Translations under genes and position numbers: made by a program
Notes under the pieces: generated by a model
Seen by the model: the letters and a program-made list of their open reading frames with translations, nothing else
What the model was told of the DNA's origin: nothing
Database searches by the model: none
Part shown: positions 9,977 through 20,876 of the stretch, piece after piece
Position numbering within the stretch: the first letter of the stretch is position 1
Layout of the letters: every line of letters starts with the position of its first letter
Assembly: GCA_947561395.2 (NCBI GenBank)
Contig: OX387191.1
Location: forward strand, 35,047,439 to 35,111,438
Length of the DNA stretch: 64,000 nucleotides
DNA from: Buxus sempervirens
Lineage: Eukaryota; Streptophyta; Magnoliopsida; Buxales; Buxaceae
Direction: 5' to 3'

Positions 9977-12439
9977 TTGGGGTTCCCTCTGGTGCATTTC
10001 AACTTTCCCGAACCAGAGCCTTTCTACCCTCCACCTGTCCCAGATTCACCCCTATTGAACATCTTCGACATGATGAACCCATTCAATGAACCTGTGGACT
10101 TCCTACTGGAACAATCCACCCTTAACTTACACCAACTTCACCTTGACCCAACCTACTTCGCATTAACTCCACCTTATCAATTCCTACCCATGTACCATGA
10201 TTCCACCATCACTTCCACTGAAAGAGAAGTCGATCGGATCACCCATTCTGGTCGATACATAAACCCTAACCCTCCACCCGCACCAGAGGGAGAGACTGAA
10301 GAAGGAAAAAGGAAAGAAAAAGGGAAGGATGTGGCCGCTGAAATACCACAGACCCATAAGAAGAAAGGGAAGGCCCCAGAAGAAGAGATTGAAAAACTCC
10401 ACTATAGTGCCTTCACTCTGGAGTATGATCTAGTGCAGCAGTTGAATAAGACACCAGCCCAGATATCCATTATGCGTCTTTTGTTGGATTCAGACAAACA
10501 TAAAGACGTACTCATGAAAATACTGGGTGATACTCATGTGCCTGACGATATCAGCCCTGAGCAGCTAGAGACAGTAATGTCTATAATTGCTACGCCAGAA
10601 GCAATCTCCTTTTCCTCAGCAGACTTGCCCCCTGAAGGTCATAATCACACAGAGCCTCTGTTTATCACTGTGAGATGCTCCGACTTAATGGTGAGACGGG
10701 TCATGATCGATAACGGGTCAGCTCTGAATATCTGCCCAGTCAGGACCTTCCACAGTCTGCAGCTGAACGCTAATCTAATCAAACCTAGCTCCAACAATGT
10801 CCGCGGGTTTGACAATGCCAAGAAGGATTCCCTGGGGGAAGTTACTCTGGAAGTTATAATTGCTGAGAGGGCCTTCTTCATTACCTTTGAGTTGATGGAC
10901 ATCAATGCCTCCTTTAATTTGCTGATTGGAAGACCTTGGCTACATCAAGCAGGGGCAGTCCCGTCCACCTTACATCGAATGATCCGATTTATCTCGGGAA
11001 ATCAATTGATCACGGTGCATGCAGAAAATCACAGAGAATTTGAACAAGGAGGGGTACCCGTGATTGATTATGAGCTGCCTACCTCCCTGAAATTCCAAGC
11101 CATTGAAATGGTGCAAGTAAACAGCATTCCTACTCCTCTGCAATCAGACTTATCCAGCAGAAGGAAAAGGAAGAGCATGTTCGGTGCTGCTGAATGCGCC
11201 GACTGGGGCCTCCGAGTGGGAGATGGTTTGGGCAAATACAAACAAGGCATCAAGTCTGCAATCCAGCCCTGTGACAAATCTGTGGGCTTTGGATTGGGGT
11301 TTGTTCCTGAACCTGAAGACTATTCCAGGTTATTTGGCAGGAAAGCTGAACGAAAGAGGGCACGAGCAGAAGGAAGAGACCCACACAGGCCCATTTGTGT
11401 ACAGGGCCAGTTATACCATCACTTTACCAATATGGAAAGGGAAGCTGCACAGGCCATTCAGAACATAGTCCCCCAGGGGTGGGGCGATGAGTTCAATGAT
11501 CCAGCGGAGCAAGCGGAAGCTAATTATCTGCAAAGGTTATGGGATGAACCTCCCTTGCCCCAGGAGACGGTTACAGAAAAGAACTCAGAAGCTCTCAGTG
11601 GGATGATGGAAGAACTGTCTGCTTTGTTTTCTTGGCAGTCAGTTGACACCGAAAAACCCGAAGAAGCATTTGCCTATCCATCAGATGATGTCGGGGCACC
11701 GCCAACTGAGGCTGAAGAAGAAGAGCCAGCTCAGTACATCTGCATGATGGAAAGCCAAGACAGTTCAGGAAAACCCATTCCAAGGCAAAGGTCTCCCCCA
11801 CCTCCCATCTGCATTATACACCCAAGTACCAAGGATGGTTTGGGTCAGATGTTCCAGAATATGCCCCAAGTACTGGGACTGCCCACTGAGCTGGCTTATC
11901 ATGAAACCTATGGTAACTGGGCCCCTGACGAACATTCTTCCAGCAGGAGGGATGAATCATCAGTAAAATCTGCAACCAAGGCATTGCCTAAGGTGGAACC
12001 ACCCCACGAAGTCACTATTCTGGTACCAGGGACTGTCATCCGCCACGGGGTATGGATCAGTATATCATCAGAAAATTCAAGTCAGAATCAACCGAAGAAG
12101 GGCACAGTTGATGACCCCATCTGTATCTCCTCTGACAGCAGCATCAGCATGATACAAACCGGGAAGGTGAATGCGGTGGCCGCTGTAACCAAGGACAAAC
12201 ACGCCTTGCAAAACTGGAGTTCGAAGCCACTTGCCACTCGCAAAGCCGAACTACCACAGGGAGTTTCTTCCACTTCTGAAATTCCTCCTGTAGATATTGC
12301 TGCACTTTTTAATAAATGCATGAAGTCTTTTGATTATTTTTCTGCTTCTGTAAATAATTCTGCAAGTAAGCAAACTCAAAATCGCAACCTTAGTATCGAT
12401 CTCGACGCACCCGAAAAATTCAGAGCACGAGATAGATAA
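9977..12439 (+). mobile_element. E1 protease region with G-patch-like motif
   Basis: A long frame of 820 codons. An acidic, lysine-rich linker (about 10290-10400) precedes a retropepsin-like site with IDNGSALNICP around 10700-10740 and the second conserved piece LLIGRPWL near 10918. About 250 residues later, DWGLRVGDGLGKYKQGI at 11199-11249 fits the glycine spacing of a G-patch, a nucleic-acid-binding motif also attached to the protease of some betaretroviruses. The rest is acidic, low complexity and less conserved. Ogre elements are known to splice out an intron between protease and RT, so the tail may be partly intronic in the RNA. Confidence 0.8.
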
Positions 12440-12623
12440 TCAGGCTGCCAAAATCAAACAAAAAGGTCAAAAAGAACAAAAAGAAATCCAAAGTGTCAAG
12501 CATAAATCAGATAGCTACACTTACTCATCACAACCCGATGATTCAGAAATCATCCCCAGCATTCCTTATGAACTTGAGGATAATGATGAATCATGGGAGA
12601 CCCCACCTGAAATCCAATTTGCC

Positions 12624-15600
12624 TTGGACAAACATGAAAAAGGTCTCCAGGCTAATATTGAGGAAACTGAACCTATCAACATAGGTGAAACAGCACAACC
12701 AAGGATTCTTCAAATTGGTAAAAAGCTCACATTATTACAGAAAACACAGATAACTGATTTTCTAAAAACCTACACTGACGTGTTTGCATGGTCATACGAG
12801 GATATGCCTGGGTTAGACACAGACTTAGTTGTGCATCGGTTACCCATAAAGTCTGAGGCCACACCAGTGAAGCAAAAACTCAGACGTATGAAACCAGAAT
12901 GGGCCCTGAAGATCAAAGAAGAGGTCACCAAGCAGCTAAAAGCTGGGTTCTTGAAAGTTACCGATTACCCAGAATGGTTAGCAAACATTGTGCCAGTCCC
13001 CAAGAAAGATGGAAGGGTCAGGATGTGTGTCGACTACAGGGATCTGAACAAGGCAAGCCCAAAAGATGACTTCCCATTGCCACACATTGATATATTGGTT
13101 GATAATACTGCAACTCATTCCATGTTCTCCTTTATGGATGGATTCTCTGGGTATAATCAGATACGAATGGCACCTGAAGACATGGAAAAGACATCCTTTA
13201 TCACGCATTGGGGCACATATTGCTATAAAGTGATGCCATTTGGGTTAAAGAATGCAGGCGCCACATACCAACGAGAAATGACTTTGCTATTCCACGATCT
13301 GATGCACAAAGAAATGGAAGTATACGTGGATGACATGATTGCAAAGTTAAAAGAAAAGGAACATCATTTGGTGAACCTTGGAAGAGTGTTTGACAGGCTC
13401 AAGGAATGCAAGCTCCGATTGAACCCTAATAAGTGTGTATTCGGCGTTACCTCAGGGAAGCTACTTGGATTCATCGTTGGGAAACGAGGAATTGAGGTTG
13501 ATCCTGTCAAAGTAAAGGCAATTCTGGAGATGCCTCCCCCATCCACAGAAAAAGAAGTGAGAGGTTTCCTTGGCAGATTACAATACATCAGTCGGTTCAT
13601 AGCACAGATGACTCCCGTGTGCGAACCAATATTTAAATTGCTAAAGAAGGATAACCCAGTGGTCTGGAATGAAGATTGCCAAGAAGCGTTTGATAAAATC
13701 AAGGCCTATCTAATGAGTCCGCCAACTTTGGTTCCCCCTGTACCCGGACGACCCCTAATCATGTACTTGTCAGTCACAGAAACAGCGGCCGGATGTGTCC
13801 TAGGGCAGCATGATGCTACAGGAAGAAAGGAACAAGCAATTTATTACCTGAGCAAGAAATTTACCAATTATGAAGTAAGATACACGTTGCTTGAGAAGAC
13901 CTGTGGCGCGTTGGTATGGGCAGCTCAGAAGCTCCGGCACTATCTCCTCAGTCATACTGTCCTTTTGATCTCAGATGCAGATCCTTTGAAGTACATTTTT
14001 GAAAAGCCAATCTCCACTGGAAGGATAACCAAGTGGCAGGTTATCTTATCTCAGTATGACATTGTCTACACCACGAGAAAGGCAATAAAGGGACAGGCAG
14101 TAGCAGATCACCTGGCAGAACACCCCGTGCCCGACTATCAACCACTTCTCACCGGGTTGCCGGATGATGAAATTATGTGTGCCGAATCAGTAGAAAAGGA
14201 AACCGGATGGCAAATGTTCTTCGATGGGGCCGTCAACATCAATGGTAAAGGGATTGGAGCAGTAATCATTTCCCCAGAAGGAGTCCATCATCCAATAGCA
14301 GCAAAACTCTTGTTCGATTGCACTAACAACATGGCAGAATACGAAGCATGTGTGTTAGGCTTGCGAGCCGCAATTGAAATGAACATCCAAGAGTTAAAAG
14401 TTTATGGTGATTCCTGTCTAATCATCTACCAAGTAATGGGAAATTGGCGGACTAAGGATCCTAAGTTGGTGCCATATCAGGAACTGATTAAGGAATTGGA
14501 AGGACAGTTTAAAAGCGTGACGTTTGATTATATGCCACGAGACAGGAATCAGTTTGCAGATGCCCTGGCAACACTAGCATCTATGGCAACCATCACTGGG
14601 GACACTTGGGTACAACCATTGGAGATAGAAGTGCGACGTTCTCCTGTCTACTGCTTTCATGTTAAGAAGAGCACACCAAGAAGGGAACCCTGGTATGCAG
14701 ACATAATGAGGTACCTAAGAAATAGGACTTTGCCAGAGGATGCCACAGCATCTGAGAGGCGTACGATTCAGAAACTGGCAGGACAGTTCTTCCTCAGTGG
14801 AGACAAGCTATACAAAAAGTCCTATAATGATTCACTGCTGCTATGTGTAACAGAGGAAGAAGCACAACAGTTGATTGATGAAGTCCATGGGGGACAATGT
14901 GGCGCACATATGAATGGGCACATGCTAGCCAGGAAAATTTTGAGAATGGGCTATTACTGGTTAACTATGGAACATGATTGCCATATCCATGTAAGAAAAT
15001 GCCAGTTATGCCAAGTTTATGCTGACAATATTCATGCACCGCCCAACACCTTGTACTCAATGACTTCTCCTTGGCCCTTCGCCATCTGGGGAATTGATAT
15101 GATTGGAGAGATCCATCCGAAGGCATCAAATGGGCATCAATTCATCTTGGTTGCAATAGATTATTTTACCAAGTGGGTAGAAGCCGTGTCCTTTGCAGAT
15201 GTCAAAGGGTCCCATGTACTGAAATTCATCAGAAATAATATTGTCTGTCGCTACGGTGTGCCTGAAGCACTGATCACAGACAATGCTAAGAATTTAAATA
15301 ACAAGGACATGGACAAGATGTGTGGCGAGTTGAAAATTAGACATCTAAATTCTACAGCATATCGGCCCAAGATGAATGGAGCAGTAGAGGCTGCCAACAA
15401 AAAACTGAAGAAGATATTGGAAAAGATGGTAGTCACCTACAGAGACTGGCATGAGAAGCTGCCATATGCTTTGCATGCATACCGAACCTCAATCAGTTGA
15501 AGGAAGCAGAGGTTGATGACATTGAATGGGAAGAATCAAGGTTTGACCAGTTGCAGTTGCTTGATGAGAAAAGGATTAAGGCTTTGTGCCACGGGCAACT

Positions 15601-15850
15601 CTATCAGCAGAGAGCAGCTCGGACTTATAACAAAAAAGTAATACCACGACACTTCAAGGTGGGCAACATTGTTATGGAAAAGATATTCCCCCACCAAGAA
15701 GACAATAAAGGGAAATTCAAGCCAAACTATGAAGGACCATTCATAGTACACAAAGTTCTGTCCAGAGGAGCATTAATCCTACAAGAGATGGACGGAACTA
15801 TTTTTCCTGAACCAATCAATGCAGATGCAGTCAAATTGTATTACCCTTAA
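12624..15850 (+). mobile_element. pol: E1 RT, RNase H, archaeal-type RNase H and integrase region
   Basis: The reverse transcriptase core (about 12900-13350) has VPKKDGRVRMCVDYRDLN, the palm phrase FGLKNAGATYQR and the catalytic YVDDM at 13323-13337. A gypsy RNase H follows (about 13740-14130). At about 14208-14600 is a second RNase H beginning WQMFFDGA with NNMAEYEA and YGDSCLI, the archaeal-type domain characteristic of Tat elements. Integrase shows an H-H-C-C zinc-binding module (about 14884-15010), the core GIDMIG...KWVEA (about 15090-15185) and ITDNAKNL. The C-terminal segment runs to 15850 and I see no chromodomain, as expected for Tat. The region is close to whole with very few interruptions. 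Confidence 0.9.
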
Positions 15851-17606
15851 GATCATTCCAATTGGGAAATGAAGAGAGGCCATCTTTAACTCTCCCCCAA
15901 ACCTGTAAATCCTTTCAAGCACCCCAAAAAGTTCCCCCCTAGTTAGATACTTTTGGGCCTGAAAATTTCTTTTCAAACCTAGTACAGATGTTCCTTCACA
16001 TCAAAATGGGCATTCCTGGCCCTAACTCAAAAAAAAAAAAAAAAAAAAAAGAGAGCAATTGCGAAGAAAATCAAGAAAAAGAAGAAAAGAAAAGCAAGTA
16101 CAAAGTAAGATGTGGAAAATATGAACCCCACACCAAAGAAATAAGCCAGGATGTAAGCCCCAACAATAAAAGGAGCACTGTACAGACCTATAAAATCACA
16201 GCCTTCTTGGGCCACTTATCTTTCTTTCAAAACCCCGACCTAGCCTACATTTCGTCCTACCTTAAAGACCTTTCGGATCCCAAAGAGGATGATCTTGAGT
16301 AAGACGGTCAAATCTGCGTTCTCGGGTGATGACGGAATTGGATTCTCCCTGAAAGGACCAGACATGGTGAAAACCCAAAAAGGGCGCTGTGTGCAGAAAG
16401 GGTCAGTCGTGGTTAAAAAAAAAAAACTGGTCATACCTTGATTAAAAAGGGGAATGCAGCAAAAACAGAAACAGGTTGAACAGTGCACTGAGTGGGGACA
16501 GCCAGGTGACCTGAAGGGCCCAGATTGGCAGACTGTGTTTGAGTCAACGCTCAAAGGCCTATGATGACAAGGCTAAAAAATACCAAGCACTCTAATCAAT
16601 GTCTGACTTAAGGATTGACTTTTATGATAATTGCAGGCAAAAGCACACACTAACACATCTGTGTTTTTCTGTAATTATTCTGCTTAACTATTCTTGGAAT
16701 TTCCCCAGCCGTGCTGCTAACCCGTAAAGAAGGGTTCATTGCCTTAATTAGTAGCCTAGAATAAACCAACCCTGCACATCCCCAATGGAGCAGAACAAGC
16801 ACTGACATTTTGTTCCTTGTACAGGTTCAAAGAAGGAAGAAAGATGTAAGATAAACATGAGAAGGATACTTTGATCCTTCATTCCCCAGCAGAGGTTTCT
16901 TTCCTTTCATCGGAGCTCAGAAGAAAGAAGATCGTCAAGATCCTCAGACCCTCCAACAAAACTTCAAGAGCAAAGAGGGACATCACAATTATCCCCAGGG
17001 AGTCGTCTTGACAGATCATACTCTCACCAAATCCCCAGTGGATACTCATAAGTGGGAAGAGAAGCTCTAATACCTCAACAAGAGAAAGAACCTGGCAAGA
17101 AGAAGCAACAAGGAAGGGCAATAATGGGCCAATTCGCCTTTTTTTTTGTAAATTTTGATTCTCACTTTTGTAAATAGCATAGGCTAGAGTAGGTATGTGA
17201 TCTCCGAGATGATGGACAGCAGCGCGAAAGCTTCCTCCCACCAGCACTCCCAGTCCCAAACCTTGGCCTAGCATCCTTTCAAAAAAAAAAAAACTCTCAA
17301 GAAATCAAAACTGAAGTCACTAAAAGCATTAAACAGAACAAACAAAAAGAAAAAAGCATTGTTAAGTGCCTTGCATCAACGCCGAAATAGGCTGATGAGC
17401 TCAGATTTAATCCTATCTTTCTTTTCAAAAGACAGAGAACTTAGGAACACTCCCTATTCAAACCCGAGAGAGGGTATAGGGATTCCAAAATCAGGAAGTG
17501 ATACCAGACATCTGACACTTCCCTTTCCATTAAAAGCAATTCAGTGATTGAGCTCGTCGACCATGTCGACAGAAATGCAAGGTGTAAAAATAAGGTTCTT
17601 TTTCTT
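15851..17606 (+). other. E1 3' untranslated region
   Basis: About 1.75 kb of non-coding sequence between pol and the polypurine tract, with A-tracts at 16029-16050 and 17281-17292. A stretch around 16230-16430 (acatttcgtcctacctta, then gtgaaaacccaaaaagggcgct) is recognisably similar to 54830-54960 of E2, so the region is homologous between the elements. Long 3' untranslated regions are usual in Ogre and Tat. Confidence 0.7.
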
Positions 17607-17651
17607 CTTTGCCGTTCATCCCCTAAGGTGACTCCAGCAAAGAGGGGTAGC
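17607..17651 (+). other. E1 polypurine tract within a stem
   Basis: AAAGAGGGGTAGC (17639-17651) abuts the 3' LTR and is the plus-strand primer. Its first bases form the right arm of an imperfect stem, CTTTGCCG at 17607-17614 with CAGCAAAG at 17635-17642. TR-GAG has the equivalent arms CTTTGTCG and CGACAAAG at the same place. Confidence 0.78.
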
Positions 17652-18756
17652 TGTTAGCACCTGATTTTTGCACCCCCAAAATAAAGAAAAATGAAAAGTC
17701 AAACTAAAAGTCAAACCCTGAGGGGGTCAAAAATTGACTTTTTGATTCAAATAAACTTGGCCATCAAACTTCATCTCATTGAAAAGAGCATTTCGACACG
17801 ATTCCAACGCAACTGAATTTGCTGGAATCGGAGTCCAGATGAGAAAGATATAAGTTGGTCAAACTTTTGGGAGCAAAAAGTTGACTTTTTGCTCGACCCC
17901 AATTCAGCTGCCAAACTTGATCCCAGTGGATAGGTGATTCTGAGCCGGTTCCAACGACACTAAGTTTGCTGAAATCGGACACCGGATGAAGAAGTTATGA
18001 GCAGTTGAAGTTTCAGGAAAACTGCCCACGTGGCAAAAAAGGCAGCAAAAATGGAATAAACCAATAAAATAAATAAGATAAATGCGTTTAATAATATTTT
18101 AATAAAGAGAATCTCGCTTTTTAATAAAATAATCGGAAAAATCGAATAAAAATCTTGCAATAAACCAAATTGAATAAAGGTTTAAAATCCAAACATTTTA
18201 AAAACGTGCAGGACCGTATTTGAATTACGGGCAGGGCATGCCCGTATTTGAAATACGGGCAAGATTCCTAAAGAAAACACACGTCACCGTACGGTGGGAC
18301 ACGCGTCCCGTACGGCTGATTCGCGAGATTTGCAAATATGCGTTTTTCGCCCGTATTTGAATTACGGGCAAGGCACGCCCGTACTTGAAGTACGGGCAAG
18401 ACATGCCCGTACTTCAAATACGGGCATGAAAATTTTGCCTATAAATAGAGAGGCCACCTCCCTCATTTGAACAAGCCATCCCTCTCTGGCCTCCTCCCTC
18501 TCCCTCCTGGTGCTTCCCACGGCCAAGTCCTGTCCAGTTGCCACCGCCCTACCCAAGCCAACATAATGTCCAAAATACCCTTGCCTCCCCAAAACCATGC
18601 CTAAACCTCTAAAAACCTCTTCTTAAATCCAATCTCCTGTCAAATCCCTTTCAAGTTCAATCTGTAAAATCTAACGGGATGCGGAAGCGCTGCCGGAATC
18701 ATCCAAGAACCACTACATCATCAAAGAGAAATAGCATTGTGGTAACTCTTCTTAAT

Positions 18757-18805
<49 letters not shown>

Positions 18806-20112
18806 TGATTATCTTATTTGAACAATTCTTTAAATTCTTATTGCTTTACTACTAATCCGTCTTGCTGTGTTTTTGTCAAAGTACACTAATACAAATGAAA
18901 GTTTCTTTATGGAAAAGAAGGGGAATAGGCAAGTGAAATAAGCCTAAGAAGAAGGGCATGAAAACATTTGATTTCACTTGCCTATACAAGAGGAGTAGAT
19001 CCTTTCTAACCCATTATCTTCATCTGATCTTCACTCTTAATGGAAAGTAATTGAAAAATGAATTAGTTAAAGAAAGAAGAAGGGGACTTTATGACATTGC
19101 ATGGTATTGAAGACTCAAAGAACATGAGAAGAAAGAAGGCCTCTTAGGCCAAATGAAGCTAATGAAGCATCCGGAAGAATTTGGAAGCCCCTTTAAAGCT
19201 GCAGAAACACTGAAGAAAGCCGCCGGAATGATCCTGAAAAGAATAAGTTGCAAAAGTGCAAAACAGGTTGCACTCGTAAACTCAGGCCGGTCCAACCTGG
19301 ACCGTGTTTGATTCACGGACAAAGAAGACCGTAATTCATTCACGGTCAAGGTGGGCCGTAAAGAAAACACGGGCAAAGCATAAAAATAATGTAAAAAGTG
19401 TAATTTCTTGGTTCGGTTTGACTTGACTCGGCCTAAGCCGGCTTGAACCACTCCCTTAAACCACCTGGGCTATATTAAGCCCATTTTTGGACTTTGGGCC
19501 TAGATAGGCCCATTAAGATCCCTTTGGCCCACTAGTGGGGCCTACTTTTGATTGGCCCATACCAGGCCTGTTTTCAATAAACAGGTCCAAGGCCACTTAA
19601 CTCTTGGTTAATGGGCCAAATCCAAGCCCACTAAACCCATGGAATGTGTAAGTAAATAAGATAACCAAATGGGTTATCCAATAACCCAACTGGGCCCAAG
19701 GCCCAACCATGGCAACCCACGAGTATTCCTACGGGACCCGGGTCTGACCCACTTCACTTAAATAAATGAGAAGATAAAATCAAATAAAAAGGGACACACA
19801 CCTCCAAAGGGCCCTGCCAGACCCAATAAGCAGCATGCTGGACTAAGAAGGGTGAACTTGACTCAAAAACCAGGAAGACCCGAGGGACCCGTCAAACCGA
19901 CGGGGCGAGCCGAGGTGTCTTTAGGACTTCCCCGGATCGTAATCGAGGACTTAGCTAGATCTCTAAAAAGCCGCAGACCAGACTTAGACCCGGTTAGGGC
20001 AAAACCGTGTCTGCCTGCACTCTCAGGCAGTGGCGACTCCGAATGTCCCGAGGCACGCACTGAAGGTGCACCTGGTGTGCGATCTAGGATCGAGGATTTT
20101 TAGGTGCGCACA
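17652..20112 (+). mobile_element. E1 3' LTR
   Basis: A 2,461-bp LTR from TGTTAGCACC to GTGCGCACA, followed by target duplication gaaac. It has the palindrome cluster at 18211-18425, TATAAATAG at 18440-18448, an (AT)n microsatellite at 18761-18802 that the 5' LTR lacks, and the U5 tRNA-Arg complement at 20031-20041. Outer parts match the 5' LTR to about 98% by eye; the middle does not. Confidence 0.93.
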
Positions 20113-20117
20113 GAAAC

Positions 20118-20534
20118 AATAGAAACACACGGCTAGTATTTCTGTTTTTGTGATGGACGTGCATAACTCCATGCACTACTAGGTCTTTGTTTAATTTATT
20201 TTAAAGTCTTTTTACTTAAATGCCCTTTCTTCCTTAAACCTATTGCAACTAAACCTTCTTAAACCATCTTAACCCTCGGGTCAACCCACTAGCATTGGGT
20301 TCGACCAACCCCTTGTATTCTCCTTGTTTATGATCAAATTAATTCTTAATAATAATATAGTAACACAATAATTATTATTTTAAATTTATCACTCAGTCAA
20401 TAATCATGATCTCACCTTACATAAGCGCTCCTATCATCTCCGGTTCATCTTGATCTCCTCCGGTTTGAACCATGATCTCATCCCCTGCATATTATTAATC
20501 AATTAGTCTAGTTACTAAAATCTGGGATTTTACA
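20118..20534 (-). mobile_element. Chromovirus-like LTR, right piece
   Basis: This is the continuation of the LTR at 1-1654 beyond element E1; the target duplication gaaac lies at 1650-1654 and 20113-20117. The piece ends in ATTTTACA at 20534, the expected terminus of an LTR whose sense start is TGTAAAAT. The next bases, ctcaa, would be its own target duplication, whose partner lies outside the window. No coding sequence is seen. Confidence 0.55.
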
Positions 20535-20876
20535 CTCAACATGTAGAATTTTTCTTCCAAGAAACCCGATTTCTCACCAATTTTCTGAAAATTTCGCACC
20601 ATTCTAGGCTTCACCAAATCAAATCTCCACCGTTTAGATTGAAGTCCTGTGAGCTAGGAACATAACCTCCAAATTTGAGGCCAATCTAACGGTTGGATCT
20701 CTCGAGATCTTAATTTGAACATGGCTGGTCAGAATTTTGCAACTCTCCTTCATAAAATACCATTTTCTTCTCTCTATCTCTCTTTCTATTTTTCTCCAGT
20801 CCTATGCACGAATTTTCTCTCTTCTTTTCTCCTTATGATTAACTTAATGGAAACCAAAAACTTCCCTAATGCCCTC
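20535..20876 (-). mobile_element. Chromovirus-like LTR, piece left of a Tat solo LTR
   Basis: The sequence aligns with the middle of the solo LTR at 57387-60382: compare aaatctccaccgt and ctccaaatttga here with 59600-59660. It is followed by the target duplication ccctc (20872-20876) and resumes at 24154. Its left part is displaced by the LTR that ends at 20534. No genes. Confidence 0.6.

Larger units (their letters stand above)
1655..20112 (+). mobile_element. E1: complete Ogre-like Tat (Ty3/gypsy) retrotransposon
   Basis: An 18.5 kb element bounded by LTRs that begin TGTTAG and end GCACA, with the 5-bp target duplication gaaac on both sides. The order of parts is 5' LTR, tRNA-Arg primer site, leader, ORF1, tandem arrays, gag, protease region, RT-RNase H-archaeal RNase H-integrase, long 3' untranslated region, polypurine tract, 3' LTR. 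An extra ORF before gag, large size and a second RNase H are hallmarks of the Ogre branch of Tat. The family is known to splice an intron between protease and RT. ORF1 looks whole. Gag and pol carry roughly four to six interruptions, so this copy is a fossil. Outer LTR segments differ by only about 2%, pointing to a fairly recent insertion, but the LTR middles differ far more. Confidence 0.92.
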
